Shown piece after piece: positions 11,001 to 21,085 of a DNA stretch of 64,000 nucleotides. The position numbers and the translations under genes were made by a program. The DNA is from Luidia sarsii (taxonomy: Eukaryota; Echinodermata; Asteroidea; Paxillosida; Luidiidae). The stretch's first letter is position 1. The number at the start of each line of letters is the position of its first letter. The stretch is from the NCBI GenBank assembly GCA_949987565.1, contig OX465115.1:13014583-13078582 (forward strand). Direction: 5' to 3'. A model generated the notes under the pieces. The model was not told the DNA's origin and did no database searches. It saw nothing but the letters and a program-made list of their open reading frames with translations.

Positions 11001-12266
11001 GTCAGTGTCATGGGATGTCATGGGCAGTGGAGTCGTCCTGCGATCGGTGATGCCATTGGTTGTCATCGGGGGTTGACTTGAGGCGTGGTCGTTGCTAGTG
11101 TCGCGCGATGTCATAGGTAGTGGACTCGTGCTGTGACCGTCGCTGTCAGGAGTTGTCATTGGCGGTGGGGCTGAACTGTGACCGTTTCTAGTAGTAGTTG
11201 AGGGTGATGTTTTTGGAAAAGTCTGCCGGGGTGGGGGAATATTGACCGTCGTGATGGGCGTCGATGTCCCCGAGGTGACATCGACGTCTCCGATCAGACC
11301 ACTCGTGGCCGGGGAACTTGGCCACGAGGTGCTTATCTGTGTCTCACCTGTGCTGTGCGGCGACTTGGCCGTGGTCCCAGGATCGGTGCTCCACGGAGGA
11401 CCCTGGCTGGAATCGGTAGGAGAACCACTCGTCCAAGTCGGACTGTCACTGGATGGCTGCTGTGACCCATCTGTGACGCGCCACGCCACTGATGTCGTCT
11501 CGCGGGCTGTGGTCTGGGCTGGGGATGCTGTCGCTTGGCCAGTGGACCCGGGACGCTCCCGGACTGTGACGGGACCGACGTCGCAGCTGGGCCGGGCAGC
11601 GTAGAGATAGCTGCTGACAAGACAGCGGAAATACTGCCCGTCAGGTGTCTGGACTGTCTTCCAGGATACGGTCTCGCCGAACTGCGTCCTCTCCGCTACA
11701 GACACACCATCAGCAGTGGTGTCGATGTTAAGGGAGGTGGCGTTGAAGTTGATGGAAAAGGTAGCTTCATATACTGTGCAGTGGAAGGTCTGTAGGTCTC
11801 CGATGAGGACAGTCAAGGGTCCGCTTGGCGTACATGCGGGCACAGAGTGCACCGCCAACCGCACTCCATTACTCAGTACAACACCTGCCTCTAGACCTGC
11901 ATCAATCCTGCAGTTATAAAGATCCGAGTCAATTACAGCGACCTGTGAAATGTGCAGAATCAAGGTTTTGGCCGATTCCGCATCACCTCGAGCCATCTCC
12001 TGGGTAAGCGAAAACCGGCTATCATCCCTGCGTGCAGTCCCAACATCCCAGCGTGCAGTGGAGAAGTCAACCGCGGATCTCCTCGACGCCCGGACCACGC
12101 ACTTTAGCGTCACGTTGTCGCCTGCCCCGGCCTCGATAACTCTCTCCGTCTCCACCACTTGCGTGCCGTTCACCAGATATATGTCTATTGTGATGTTGAC
12201 CCCGCACGCCACGCACAGACCGAGGAGAAATACCACGCTGCCCAGTGCGACGCTGCCCGAATCCAT
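8100..12266 (-). CDS. Intronless two-Ig transmembrane receptor-like protein with long mucin stalk
   Basis: Single open frame of 1388 codons. The start is the ATG at 12264-12266, which opens a clear signal peptide (residues 1-22). Longer in-frame extension upstream begins without an ATG and crosses the TATA-like box. Ig domain 1 has Cys56, Trp73 and Cys119 in a DSDLYNC context. Domain 2 starts with PACTPSGP (Cys145), has Cys163 and Cys215, and ends with SCDVGPVTV (Cys228). Residues about 240-1305 are a Thr/Ser/Pro-rich stalk, expected to be heavily O-glycosylated, made of 47-residue repeats followed by 72-residue repeats. One membrane segment (about 1311-1336) is followed by a 52-residue tail without tyrosine. 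N-glycosylation sequons occur in both Ig domains. It belongs to the same family as the other minus-strand Ig genes here and is by far the longest. Ligand and function are unknown; adhesion or immune recognition is inference. No intron is needed to link signal peptide to tail. Confidence 0.85.
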   Translation of the reverse strand: MDSGSVALGSVVFLLGLCVACGVNITIDIYLVNGTQVVETERVIEAGAGDNVTLKCVVRASRRSAVDFSTARWDVGTARRDDSRFSLTQEMARGDAESAKTLILHISQVAVIDSDLYNCRIDAGLEAGVVLSNGVRLAVHSVPACTPSGPLTVLIGDLQTFHCTVYEATFSINFNATSLNIDTTADGVSVAERTQFGETVSWKTVQTPDGQYFRCLVSSYLYAARPSCDVGPVTVRERPGSTGQATASPAQTTARETTSVAWRVTDGSQQPSSDSPTWTSGSPTDSSQGPPWSTDPGTTAKSPHSTGETQISTSWPSSPATSGLIGDVDVTSGTSTPITTVNIPPPRQTFPKTSPSTTTRNGHSSAPPPMTTPDSDGHSTSPLPMTSRDTSNDHASSQPPMTTNGITDRRTTPLPMTSHDTDNDHSTSPLPMTSRDTSNEHTTSQPPMTTNDITDRRTTPLPMTSHDTDNDHSTSPLPMTSRDTSNDHASSQPPMTINDITDRRTTPLPMTSHGTDNDHSTSQLHDHSTTPPSMTSHDSDTSPTSRPSWSSGPETPATSRQGTGETQTINSWPSSLATNVQTDDGAVTVDVALRISTPNPTENVQPWHASPKVTPSPATSSNSDSSAPLTMTTPGSDNRGTDPLPMTSHDGDDHSTTPLPTQSNNISNGHGTTPLPTTSHDSTDPITTPPPMTTYDIFFPRSSTVPAWSSEAATAATTTDSPATVTPSGPLPTSPTQDPTTASASPEHDSTRDSTDPITTSPPVTTHDIVFPRSSTVPVWTSEAATTATTTDSPATVTPSGPLPTSPTQDPTTASASPEHDSTHDSTDLITTSPPVTTHDIVFPRSSTVPAWSSEAATAATTTDSPATVTPSGPLPTSPTQDPTTASASPEHDSTHDSTDLITTSPPVTTHDIVFPRSSTVPVWTSEAATTATTTDSPATVTPSGPLPTSPSQDPTTASASPEHDSTHDSTDLITTSPPVTTHDIVSPRSSAVPVWTSEAATTATTTDSPATVTPSGPLPTSPSQDPTTTSASPEDDSTRDSTDPITTSPPVTTHDIVSPCSSAVPVWTSEAATTATTTDSPATVTPSGPPPTSHGQDPTTASAGPGDDSTHDSTDPITTPPPVTTHDIVSPRSSAVPVWTSEAPTTATTTDSPATVTPSGPLPTSPGQDPKTASAGPEDDSTRDSTDPITTPPPMTTHDIFSPCSSTVPASTTDSPATVTPSGPLPTSPTQDPTTASASPGHDSTRDSTDPITTSPPVTTHDIVSPRSSTVPVWTAPDPGPLPITFTPSAPPAPSSSPGVSAGLTWMSHPVWFVVAVVLAAIALVFFVVALLVALRMSRMSKFSWTLSSEAFLPREQQHCPPRREPNGIVNRNFVDIPMSGICEGHM
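8509..10230 (-). repeat. Coding 216-bp tandem repeat of the mucin stalk
   Basis: Eight tandem units plus a partial one. The recognisable word GATCGGATCGGTGCTGTC (or GATCAGATCGG) recurs at about 8509, 8698, 8914, 9130, 9346, 9562, 9778, 9994 and 10210. Seven intervals are exactly 216 bp (72 codons) and the first is 189 bp, lacking nine codons. Neighbouring units differ at only a few positions, which points to recent unequal exchange or gene conversion. All length changes keep the frame. Confidence 0.95.
10660..11120 (-). repeat. Coding 141-bp tandem repeat of the mucin stalk
   Basis: A second, shorter repeat type within the same stalk, nearer the Ig domains. The 47-residue unit contains LPMTSRDTSN, QPPMTT and RRTTPLPMTSHD and recurs roughly three times in frame. 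It differs from the 216-bp unit, so the stalk grew by two independent tandem expansions. Confidence 0.8.
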
Positions 12267-12358
12267 CGTGAGTATAGCACGAGCTTCAAGTCCGCACGAT
12301 TGCTGGGGTTCAAATTGGAAGTCTTGCAGAGAGTTGGTGATCCACGGAAACTCTCGGC

Positions 12359-12366
12359 TTTTTATA
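12359..12366 (-). promoter_or_regulatory. TATA-like box of the mucin-stalk Ig gene
   Basis: TATAAAAA on the minus strand, about 93 nt upstream of the chosen ATG. A transcription start about 30 nt downstream would leave a 5' leader near 65 nt. It also argues against longer N-terminal extensions of the frame. Confidence 0.5.
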
Positions 12367-12450
12367 CACAATCTCCTGTGTCGAGCTGGCCACAGTAACG
12401 TTTTCGTAATACAACCTTCGGGTCTGTCCCGCTCGTAGAAAAATTACCAA

Positions 12451-13385
12451 ATGCGAGTGCGTCGAGTGTGCATTCCTGAAGAGTCTCTGACGTGGGTATC
12501 ACTACGAGACGGGACAGTCCCTACTCCACACCACACGCAGAGACTGAGGTCAGAGTGCAACTCCCCTGCACACGCAGTCTTGCTGAAAGGGCATAGGGGG
12601 TCTCAAGGCTGGAATCTTGCCTCTCATGCTCTTAAGTTGTTATTTTGTTAGGGGGGGATTTTGCCCTGCCTGCCAGATGATGTCATGGTCTGCATTCGGT
12701 AACGTGGTCGTGCCCGGAGTTTTGTAACGATCCGCCGACTTCCCTCTCCTGTGCAATCTTAGCTGAAAGCCAGGACGAACCCGGGATGCTTTGGCCAACT
12801 GAATTTTAGATATTGGTACGTTTGCATACTTGCACGCCACCGAGTCTGCACTTGCATGACGCTTTGAACTTTCTTTAAAGGAGACATCGGGGTGTCTTAC
12901 ACTAGTCGTGCTTTCACCCCAAATCAGTACTCGGTACCGTCTTATTTTCTTGGCTCATCCACCATTCGAACAAACTTCATCTTTCAATGTGCATGTATAG
13001 GCCTATCTACATGTACATCAACATTTCTACTCGGCGGTTACTGACCTGTATGACCAAAATTAATTGACAATCGAGATTAAATAAGGCACCGGAGTGCCAC
13101 AAGTTCAAATCCCGGGACTACCTGTATCTCAATGGTCCTCGTTAAGCCCCAATGTGTGTGCCATAATTTTTTGAACATCTTTCTTTGATGTTTCAATCAC
13201 TAACGCTATATCGCAACACAGCAATCTGTTTTGACCGACTCCTGTGAGTGAGGGGGGGGGGGGTCAGACTCTACAGTGTAACGGTATTGCTGGCATGATA
13301 AATTCACAGATTTTCTTCAGTGGGCGCGAAGCCGAGGAGTCGACCTCGGGCGCTGGGGCGGGTCAACGCCAGAGGGCGTCATGGA
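12451..13385. other. Intergenic, no gene seen
   Basis: Unique-looking sequence upstream of the mucin-stalk gene. A G-run sits at 13252-13263. No coding or repeat signal is supported. Confidence 0.5.
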
Positions 13386-13394
13386 CTATTGGCT

Positions 13395-13905
13395 CCTGGC
13401 ACTTCGGGTGCAGCACACAAGATGGCTCCGCCGAGCTGATTATCATAAAGTGTGGACTAACAATTTTTTTGGTAATAAGGGGTCTTTGGAGGCTAATTAA
13501 CTGATACATTGGAGAACAAGTAAAGCTTAAGACAACCTGGGGGTTCACTCTTCAATTTGGTATGTAATTTGGACCATATCTGGCTTTAAATGTGGCCCTA
13601 TTTGGCTGTGGAAGCGGAGTGGTCCATCCCAAAATCCTTGCAGAAATTCGGCTTGGACGGCTACACATTTTGGGGGTATTTTTTTCTGGGGGTAATTAGC
13701 AAAAAATCTAATCGGCTAAGTGCACTAAAATTGAAAAGAATCTGAGAGATGAAGGTCCAAACTACAATTTTAAGTATAGCTACAAGAACTGGTTGACTTT
13801 TGGGCATGGAATAATTGGCTTTGAAAGTGAGTGTTTTTATACAGTGTTCAAACTTCAATTGGAGGTCGATTTAGTGTTCTGCATCCCTTCGGTTTCCACT
13901 CCGGT
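13395..13905. mobile_element. Dispersed repeat, one arm of a foldback family
   Basis: Matches 33765-34225 in order: CAAGATGGCTCCGCCGAGCT, AAGGGGTCTTTGGAGGC, CATATCTGGCTTTAAATGTG, GAAAGTGAGTGTTTTT and a terminal GTCGATTTAGTGTTCTGCA. No coding capacity is seen. Confidence 0.75.
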
Positions 13906-13959
13906 TTTGTCGCTACTTCTTTCATCCATTTTGAAATGCAAGGGATGAAAACGATAGGC

Positions 13960-14275
13960 CTACAGATCAGTGGACGATGCAGTCTCATGGGCCCTATTAA
14001 AAGTATCTCAATTTCTTGATAAAAATACACCCAATTATTGCAGACTTTTATTAGTAGATTATAGCTCGGCTTTTAACACTATATCCCCTCTCAAATTGTA
14101 TGACAAACCTCTAAATCTGAATCTTAGTAGTTCTATGTGTATAGATGGATATTAGATTTCTTATTGGATTGGGATTTATATTGGATTATTTCTGATTAAT
14201 TTGTGGTTAAAATAGTCACTTGTCATGAATACAGGAGCACCACAAGGATGTGTCTTATCACCACTGTTGAGATAC
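13960..14275 (+). pseudogene. LINE reverse transcriptase relic
   Basis: From about 13970 a frame reads LLLVDYSSAFNTISPLKL, the palm motif region of non-LTR (CR1/L2/jockey-like) reverse transcriptase. About 80 bp further, in another frame, NTGAPQGCVLSPLL (14225-14271) is the next conserved motif. Stops and frameshifts separate them, and no catalytic YADD follows. A dead, 5'-truncated fragment. Confidence 0.8.
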
Positions 14276-16330
14276 GGGAAAGTCTTCGCAGGGTAAACAG
14301 GATTACAAACCACATTGTCATGTGATCTCAATAGGTTCTGGCGTGTATTCTACTGGTCTCTACTCAGCTTGAAACAAAAGTGAAGTTGGGGTTGGCAAAG
14401 TGATCTTGTCGAATCACGACATCTCCAAGGCAGTCTCCGTTTGGAGAAAGGTCCTGTCAGGATCGAACCGTCGGGCCCTCTATTTTCAATCCTCGATTTC
14501 AAAAAAGGTCAATCAAAGATTGGAATCATGCCAAGGTACCCCTTGGTATAATGATTATTTCCCTTGATGTGAAACACAATAATAGCTACTCGCAACTTCT
14601 TCATATCGAGAAAGATCTAGTCGATTTATTTCTTCTTTTTTTTCAATGAAATTATTTACAACCACGCAAATCATCAACAATACTATATTGGACAGATTCA
14701 ACTACACATCTTATCGAAAATATTTTTTTTCCAAACACTTCACAGTGACATGAAACCTCACGTTCTTCGTGAGATTATATCTACACTATACAGCTGCCCC
14801 TTACTTCAAAGCTCCATTCCCTCTCGCGCTTCTGTACATTTCAGATAGGATATTGTTGTTAAATAATGCATATAGCAATTGTAAAATCTATCAATTAATT
14901 TATGCAAAGGGAACGAAATGTTGGCTACACTTCTACGGAAAGATATTTTTCTCATCAGTTTAGTGCAACTGGTATATGTAGTATTCATCTGAAGTAATAT
15001 GCAAAAATTATGTCAACATATTTAAGATTAAAGTGGCCAAAATGCAAATATACAAACATTAGGAGGGCCTGACGTTTCGATCCCACCAGAACCTTTCTCA
15101 AATGTCCAGAGAAAGGTCTTGTTAGGATCGAAACGTCAACCCCCTAAAATTCTTGGTAACAAACAAACAGTCATCTCAAACATTTTCAAGACGGCTGACG
15201 TTTCGAACCAAGGAGAATGATAATCACAATACGGCAGCAATCGTCACGGCAAATATACACGACAATGTTCAAATGTCGTGATACTCGGGTACTGAAACAC
15301 GGACATTACCCGATTTACAACGTTCGATGTCTGTTTAAATTGTAAGAAAAATTTTTGGCCGTGGTGTACCCTCTCTTCCAAATCTTCTGGAAGGTGTGTC
15401 GGGGGGGGGGGGGGTAGGTCACCTTGAAGAAGCCTAGCAGTCAACAGGTGCATGATTAGCGTGTATCGGTCGTAATCTATCTCAGCACGGGGGTGCCCCT
15501 ATATCCTTCTGACTTCGGTTCGTAACAGGTGTGTCGTCTTGCATGGTCACACCGCCATAAATCCACCCAATGGGTACTAGGCAGCTATACGCACTTACAC
15601 ACACCCCTAGGCATTCAACGATTGTCCGCGAGTTGGATCAGTAGGAATTTGAAAGGAATTCTTGTCCAAATCCGGCACTTCATACAAATTGAAACTGAAA
15701 CACATCAGTAGGCCTATAGATCACATGATCTGGGTGGGTTTTGTTTTTCCCCGACGGTGTCATGATACACCACGAACAATCATCTGGAAATAGTGACATT
15801 TTTTTTTTTTTTTTTTTTTTTTTGGGGGGGGGGTTCTTTTTCGAAGATGGCCTGATTATTGACAAATTGGCTTGCATCTGATTGCATTACTCAAGGCTTC
15901 AACAATTATTTTAAGAGACGTTGCAGCTGGCGATCATCGCCAATTACCACTGGGCATGGTGTAAAATTATCCGGTGTCGAATGCAATAAATTCCTTCTTT
16001 TCGTTTTGCATGCCCCCAAGATGTTGCCATTCTAGAAATTATCTTTTTTAAACTGACATCAAAAGGAGTTGCCGATACGACCGCTCGTTTCCCTGATCCA
16101 TATTTGATTTCACGTCGAGGGCAATGGCATCCAGACGTTTCGATCCTAGTAAGACCTTCCCGAGTGGGTTTACTATGCAACACCATTTTATCTATATGTA
16201 TAACATCATTTTATCTATAACAGATATTATAGGATTTTACATCGAGTACGATATGTCATTCAGTGAGGGCCCGCCCTACTCAACGGATAATCAACAAAGC
16301 ATGCTTAGTACTCTACTCGACTGCCTGGTC
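14276..16330. other. Intergenic with small foldback modules
   Basis: No gene seen. Contains GAGAAAGGTCCTGTCAGGATCGA at about 14451 and the hairpin at 15062-15143. There is a G-run near 15400 and a poly-T/G tract at 15800-15833. The module ACGTTTCGATCCTAGTAAGA lies at about 16135. Confidence 0.6.
15062..15143. repeat. GACGTTTCGATCC hairpin module
   Basis: GACGTTTCGATCC with CCTTTCTC on the left pairs with GAGAAAGG and GGATCGAAACGTC on the right, with a short loop. The same module occurs at 56373-56479 and in part at 14451, 16135, 32831 and 54626. Confidence 0.85.
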
Positions 16331-16336
16331 TCAAAT

Positions 16337-16822
16337 GTCGACAATGCCCAGAGTGTCGACAGCCGAGAGTTCAGTCTTCGAGGATGCCGTATTGTGTGAA
16401 AACGTGGGAGAGCTGCTACGTTCTAAAACATGACGGGACTGACGGGTCGATCCTAATGTGACCTTACCCAGTACGTTATCTCTACAATGTCGACAATTCC
16501 CAGAGTGTCGACAGGCGAGAGTTCAGTCTTCGCGGATGCCGTTTTGTTTGATAACATGGGAGAGCTGATACGTTCTAAAACATGGCGGGAATGACGTGTC
16601 GTTCCTAATACGACCTTACCCAGTACGTTATCTCTACAATGTCGACAGTGCCCAGAATGTCGACAGGCGAGAGTTCAGTCTTCGAGGTCACAGCTATGTG
16701 TGATAACGTGGGAGAGCCGCAATTGTTTTTTTGGAAAAAGATAAACGAACAGAGGACCTGGCGTCTCAATCCAAGCAGGACCTCATTGTCTACAATTTCG
16801 AAAACTGGCGCGAGTGTCGACA
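16337..16822. repeat. ~150-bp tandem repeat just 3' of the Ig gene
   Basis: GTCGACAATGCCCAGAGTGTCGACAG-like words recur at about 16337, 16489 and 16639, with a degraded fourth end near 16787-16822. Each unit also carries GAGAGTTCAGTCTTCG and a GGGAGAGCTG...CGTTCTAAAACATG block, plus a diverged copy of the GACGTTTCGATCCTA module seen elsewhere. The array ends about 25 nt from the stop codon at 16847, so it probably forms the 3' UTR or terminator region of that gene. Confidence 0.8.
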
Positions 16823-16846
16823 GATGAGTCGGGCAGTCTCGCGAGC

Positions 16847-18052
16847 TCACAGGGGAGAGCTGCTCCCGATGTCGGTCAGTGGTTCGACGGTGAAGCAGCG
16901 GTTGTTGATGCCGTTGAGCTGCAGGCCGAGCTTGTTCCGTCCCGGTCCCGCGGCCTCCACGAAGGCGGCCTTCACCCGGCTCTCTCGGTCCGACTTGTGG
17001 GAATGCCTCATCCGCAGCATGGTGGCGCAGAGGAGGACGTTGGCGCACAGAGACACGACGAAAGCTCCGGCCGAGGCCATGAAGGCGACCAGCCACTTGA
17101 AGCAGGCGTCGTCTTGGGTGAGGACCAGGGACTCGCCAGGGTCCTCTGGGGAACGGTTCGGCACTTTGGTGGTGGTTGTGGTGCCGGCGGTGGTTTTGGC
17201 GGCGGTTTTGGCGGTGGGTTTGGTGGTGGGTCGACCGGAGGTTGGTTTCTGGGTCGGGGATGGCTGAGGCACCGCGGTAGGTCTGGGTACGACCCGGATG
17301 GGACCAATGACGCACGAGGTATTAGCGTCTGGGAAGTGAGAGCTGGTGACGAGACAGGTGAAGGTGACCCCTGGGTGGGTACCAGCGGGTGTCCAGCGGA
17401 ATGTCTTGGTGAGGGAATCCCCGCTCTCCACCAGAGGCCACTCGGCGGGTCGCACTAGGCCGGCGAGCGACGGGGAGGACACGCTCAGGTTGACGGTGGG
17501 GTAACCCTTGGCCGTCCGGCAGCTCAGGCTCACCGACTCCCCGAGGGCGAGGGCCACCGGCCCGCCGGGCGAGCAGCGCGGACCGGCCGGCGGGCCCGGG
17601 AAGGAGTACACGCTCACGGTCACCTCGGCCGAGACCTGGACGAAGTGCTGGTCGAAGTCCGGGTCGTAGCGGGCCACCAGGCAGCGGTACCGGCCCGCGT
17701 CGGTGCCCAGGACGGCGGAGACGGTCAGGCGGACGTCCTCGTTCCGCGTGGGGCTGGCGTCCCCTCGCTTCAGCACCTCGACCCGCTCCACCGCGGTGCG
17801 ATTGTCGCTGGGGTCCAGCACCGCGCCGCCTCGCTGCCAGACCGCCGACTCGTCGGGCTGCAGGTTCCTGGCCTCGCACCGCAGGCTCAAGCCTTCCCCT
17901 TCCTCCAGCCCCCGCCGGAGGTCCTCCGACGTCAGACCTCCCTCCACGGCTATCCGGACGGTTGCCTCGCCGGACGCTACCCGCATCGCGCCCAGCAGAA
18001 GCGCGCAGACGCCCATGACAAAACCGACGATCGCAGGGCGGTGCCGAGACAT
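16847..18052 (-). CDS. Intronless two-Ig transmembrane receptor-like protein
   Basis: 401 codons in one frame from the ATG at 18050-18052. This start gives a good signal peptide (1-28); the frame upstream has no earlier ATG. Ig domain 1: Cys59, Trp72, Cys124 in DAGRYRC. Domain 2: PRCSPGGP (Cys160), Cys178, Cys233 in FTC, and SCVIGPIRV (Cys247). A short Thr/Pro/Lys-rich stalk follows (about 255-305), then a membrane segment (about 317-346) and a 55-residue tail with no tyrosine. Cysteine spacing is nearly identical to the gene at 36559-37650, and the membrane entry ACFKWLVAF resembles ACRAWFIAF of that gene, so the two are close paralogues. The coding region is very GC-rich compared with its flanks. 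Function unknown; a cell-surface recognition role is inferred from architecture. Confidence 0.85.
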   Translation of the reverse strand: MSRHRPAIVGFVMGVCALLLGAMRVASGEATVRIAVEGGLTSEDLRRGLEEGEGLSLRCEARNLQPDESAVWQRGGAVLDPSDNRTAVERVEVLKRGDASPTRNEDVRLTVSAVLGTDAGRYRCLVARYDPDFDQHFVQVSAEVTVSVYSFPGPPAGPRCSPGGPVALALGESVSLSCRTAKGYPTVNLSVSSPSLAGLVRPAEWPLVESGDSLTKTFRWTPAGTHPGVTFTCLVTSSHFPDANTSCVIGPIRVVPRPTAVPQPSPTQKPTSGRPTTKPTAKTAAKTTAGTTTTTKVPNRSPEDPGESLVLTQDDACFKWLVAFMASAGAFVVSLCANVLLCATMLRMRHSHKSDRESRVKAAFVEAAGPGRNKLGLQLNGINNRCFTVEPLTDIGSSSPL

Positions 18053-18176
18053 GTCCTTCTTCTCGTAAAAGCTAACACTAGTAACAGGTTCGTGAAAACT
18101 GCAACAGGATCGTGAAAACTGCTCTCGAGTCAAGCTCACTGCCCGCCGCAACTGTCCGTCTCTTCAGGCACATCTG

Positions 18177-18184
18177 CTTTTAAA
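18177..18184 (-). promoter_or_regulatory. TATA-like box of the Ig gene at 16847-18052
   Basis: TTTAAAAG on the minus strand about 125 nt upstream of the ATG. The same octamer lies about 80 nt upstream of the Ig gene starting at 58443. Position and match are suggestive only. Confidence 0.35.
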
Positions 18185-18189
18185 GAATC

Positions 18190-19860
18190 GTCTGTCATCG
18201 TAAAGCATCCAGCGAGTTTCCTGGTACAGGCTCCCCTAGATGGTTCCGGGTAATCAATTCCTGGTCGGCTCGTTTTTGTTGGGGGAAACTCCACAGTGAA
18301 GAGAAGTATAGTAGGAGGGTAATGCGCTGTCGATCTCCCCACTGGTTTTGTTGTCACGCGTCGCGGCTGGCTCACGGGGTCGGAGTTCACACGCGTGTAC
18401 ACAGTGGCTGCCGAAGCTATGCATGTGCAGTACATTAAAGGTGAACTTGGGCCGATGACGCAGCTCTACTATAACCACCAATTCTCTTCCGCATGAAAAA
18501 AAAATATGAAACGAAATCAGGCAGTCAGCAAATGTTCCATTTCTGGGTTGTGGTAGGCCTACTAAAGCAATTTAATTCTGCTTTTTTCAAATCGTCACAA
18601 TTGTTTGACACAGTCGTTCTTTTCAGAGCAGAAGAAAATAAGTAAGGAACTATTTGTACATGGCGCCACTACGAATAGGTCTTGATAAATTTCGGACAAC
18701 TTTGTCTCGTTAACTGGATTGGAACCAAATTGTTTGATATACTTACTGTGCGGAGCATAGATCTAACGTCCACTTAATAGTTACATCTATAGGCACACAC
18801 CGATAGTTGAAATGTAGTTCAGGTGGAGGCGCTGTGTACTACAGCTATTTTGGATTTAAGGCAAGCTCGTAGTCGTAAGGTCTCTTGACCCCATGGTAGA
18901 ATTTGTGAAATGGCGAAATGAACAGTTTATTATTTTCACTCTAGCGTTTCCGTAAATTCCAAAAAATCAGACTATTGCTGTTGAATTCGAAAGGGAAGTA
19001 ATATCAATCATTTAATCTAGCCATGAACCCACGGAGGTCGTAGTTGTGATTGATGAAAAACCACACACCTGAAATCTGTCATGAAGAAATGAATATAGAT
19101 GGCATTTTGGAAATGAACTCGTCAGATGGTGATGTCTCAATGTTCCCCTATACACGTGTACAGCCGGGTTGGTTTGTGTGGGAGCAACGGTCCTTTTGTG
19201 TGCGGTGTACAGTACGTCATGCCTAACTCCATGTACACCATACACTACGAGCAGGCACACACAAATCTGAACTTTTTACTTTCGCCAACTTGTGCAGCGT
19301 AAACCCCCATTAAAAGTTAAGAGGCACAACGTGCAAGGAGTCCCTCTTGGCTGCATACATGTTTGATTTATTCACAATCTCAGGGTCGTTTCGCTAAGAT
19401 TCCCAGCGGTCCTCAATCATGACACCATAGTCTCACGCACGGCGGACCGTTCCGTTAATCTGTTGTTTTGTTCTACGGGTAGTACCGGATTGCAACCGGA
19501 CCCACACCCTTGGCAGTGTTGACTCGCTACTCGAAATTAAACGACGGGAAAAAATAGATCACATTTCAAACGGAAATCGCTGAGCGGATAGAGTGTTGCA
19601 CAAAAAAACACAAACACGAAATCTTCAAAGTCAGCAAGATGATATGAACAAAGGTTTGCTGATATCTTGTTAATAAACAAAGTCTGAACAAAGTCTGAAA
19701 AAGACATTTTAAAACAACTTAGATTAAGTCTGTACCGATCAACTCGAAAACAAAACAGTAACAACAACAACAAAAACACAATATCGTCGATTCCTGATTA
19801 TAATTCGTTTTCCTGAGTATAAATTCATCATTTTATGAAAAATAGCTTATGGAAGGACGC
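18190..19860. other. Intergenic, no feature seen
   Basis: Upstream of the Ig gene at 16847-18052. Moderately AT-rich; no domain-bearing frame or tandem array. Confidence 0.5.
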
Positions 19861-19867
19861 CACGTAA

Positions 19868-19945
19868 GGGCCCCGATAGCTCAGGTGGTAGAGCGATATG
19901 GTACGTTAATTCAGAGTGCGTAGGTTCCAATACCGGCCCAGTCAA
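19868..19945 (+). mobile_element. tRNA-like sequence (SINE head or decayed tRNA)
   Basis: GGGCCCCGATAGCTCAGGTGG ... GTAGAGC resembles a D-arm/A box, and GGTTCCAATACCGGCCC a decayed T-arm and acceptor end. The anticodon stem is poor. A pseudogene or SINE is more likely than an active tRNA. The following 19950-20820 shows only G-runs (20168-20181, 20380-20390). Confidence 0.55.
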
Positions 19946-20819
19946 ATTATCCCCTGCGCGAGATCTACAAGATGCCCCGGTCCGTTCTGTGTTTCATTCA
20001 CTTGCATACTCCCATCGCGAATAAAATGCTCCCTATCGTATTTATCAGACCGAACGCTGAGCTGGCACGTCATTTTGTTTCTTCTTTCGCACCATTAGTG
20101 AAGGTCGGTTGGTCTTTCAAAACCACCTGCCGCCCGGCAATCATGTTTGTGCGCCTTTGGTCGATGGTGGGGGGGGGGGGGAGGGGATGATAGACGGCGA
20201 CCTTCCATTCAACCGCCCTCCTCCCAAAGGGAACATTCCGATTTTTCAAAGGAACCGTTCGGCGCACCCTTTATGAAAACACTGCCTAGTATTCGCAAGT
20301 TGACGAGCTGCTCGTGTGTGTACGTGATCGTCCCGATCGTTCTTGTGTACATTTTTTTTTCAAGTTGGTGTGTGTGTGTGGGGGGGGGGGTGTCGAACCA
20401 GTTGACCGTGATCTCCTGCAAAGAGTGGAAAGTGTATGGTGAGCAGTTGGCTTGAAGGGAGTGAGAGCATGGCTGTATATCGGCGTCTTTTATTTGTCAT
20501 CCGTGATGTGTTATTCTCTTGGGGAGCGTGGAGGTGCTCCGATTAAATGTGGGAATCAAAGAATCAACGATTGTTGTGCATTTCTTTGGCTACATTATTG
20601 TACATTCTAGGTCAGGGTTGAATGGACTGGGGGGAGGGGAAGGGGCGGGGCTGAGGGAGGTTTAGGCTCCCCAATCTCATGTAGAGATATAACTGTCTGA
20701 TCGGTAGTTCACATCTTTAATGCCTCGACCAACAGGCTTTGAACGTCAGTTATTAACTGTGGGGTGGGTGGATTCAGAAGTTTTTCGATGGTTTTCTGGA
20801 TTATATACTGGATTATGTA

Positions 20820-21085
20820 GAAAGACAGACAGACAGACAGACATATACTTATAGACACAGACAGACAGACATGCAGGCAGACCAATAGACAAACTTACAG
20901 ATAGACAGACATACATGCGGGCAGAACAATAGACAAACTTACAGATATACAGACAGACAGACAGGCAGACAGACAGACAGACAGACAGACTGCAGATAGA
21001 TATGCAAGGTGGCAGGCAGGCAAGGCAGACAGGCAGACAACCAACCAACCAACCAACCAACCAAACAAACAAACAAACAAACACC
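20820..21085. repeat. CAGA, CCAA and ACAA microsatellites
   Basis: Interrupted (CAGA)n to about 21000, then (CCAA)n at 21040-21063 and (ACAA)n at 21063-21082. Cys/Leu/Ser-rich frames across it are artefacts. Confidence 0.95.

Noticed and set aside
8106..11604. Series of plus-strand frames inside the mucin-stalk gene spaced 216 bp apart
   Set aside because: Antisense shadows of the repeat units.
16605..17458. Frames of 178-236 codons overlapping the 3' part of the second Ig gene
   Set aside because: Shadows made possible by high GC content; the minus-strand Ig frame alone has a signal peptide, paired cysteines and a membrane segment.
19868..19945. Functional tRNA gene
   Set aside because: The D-arm is good but the anticodon stem and B box are decayed; similar decayed heads occur elsewhere as SINE copies.
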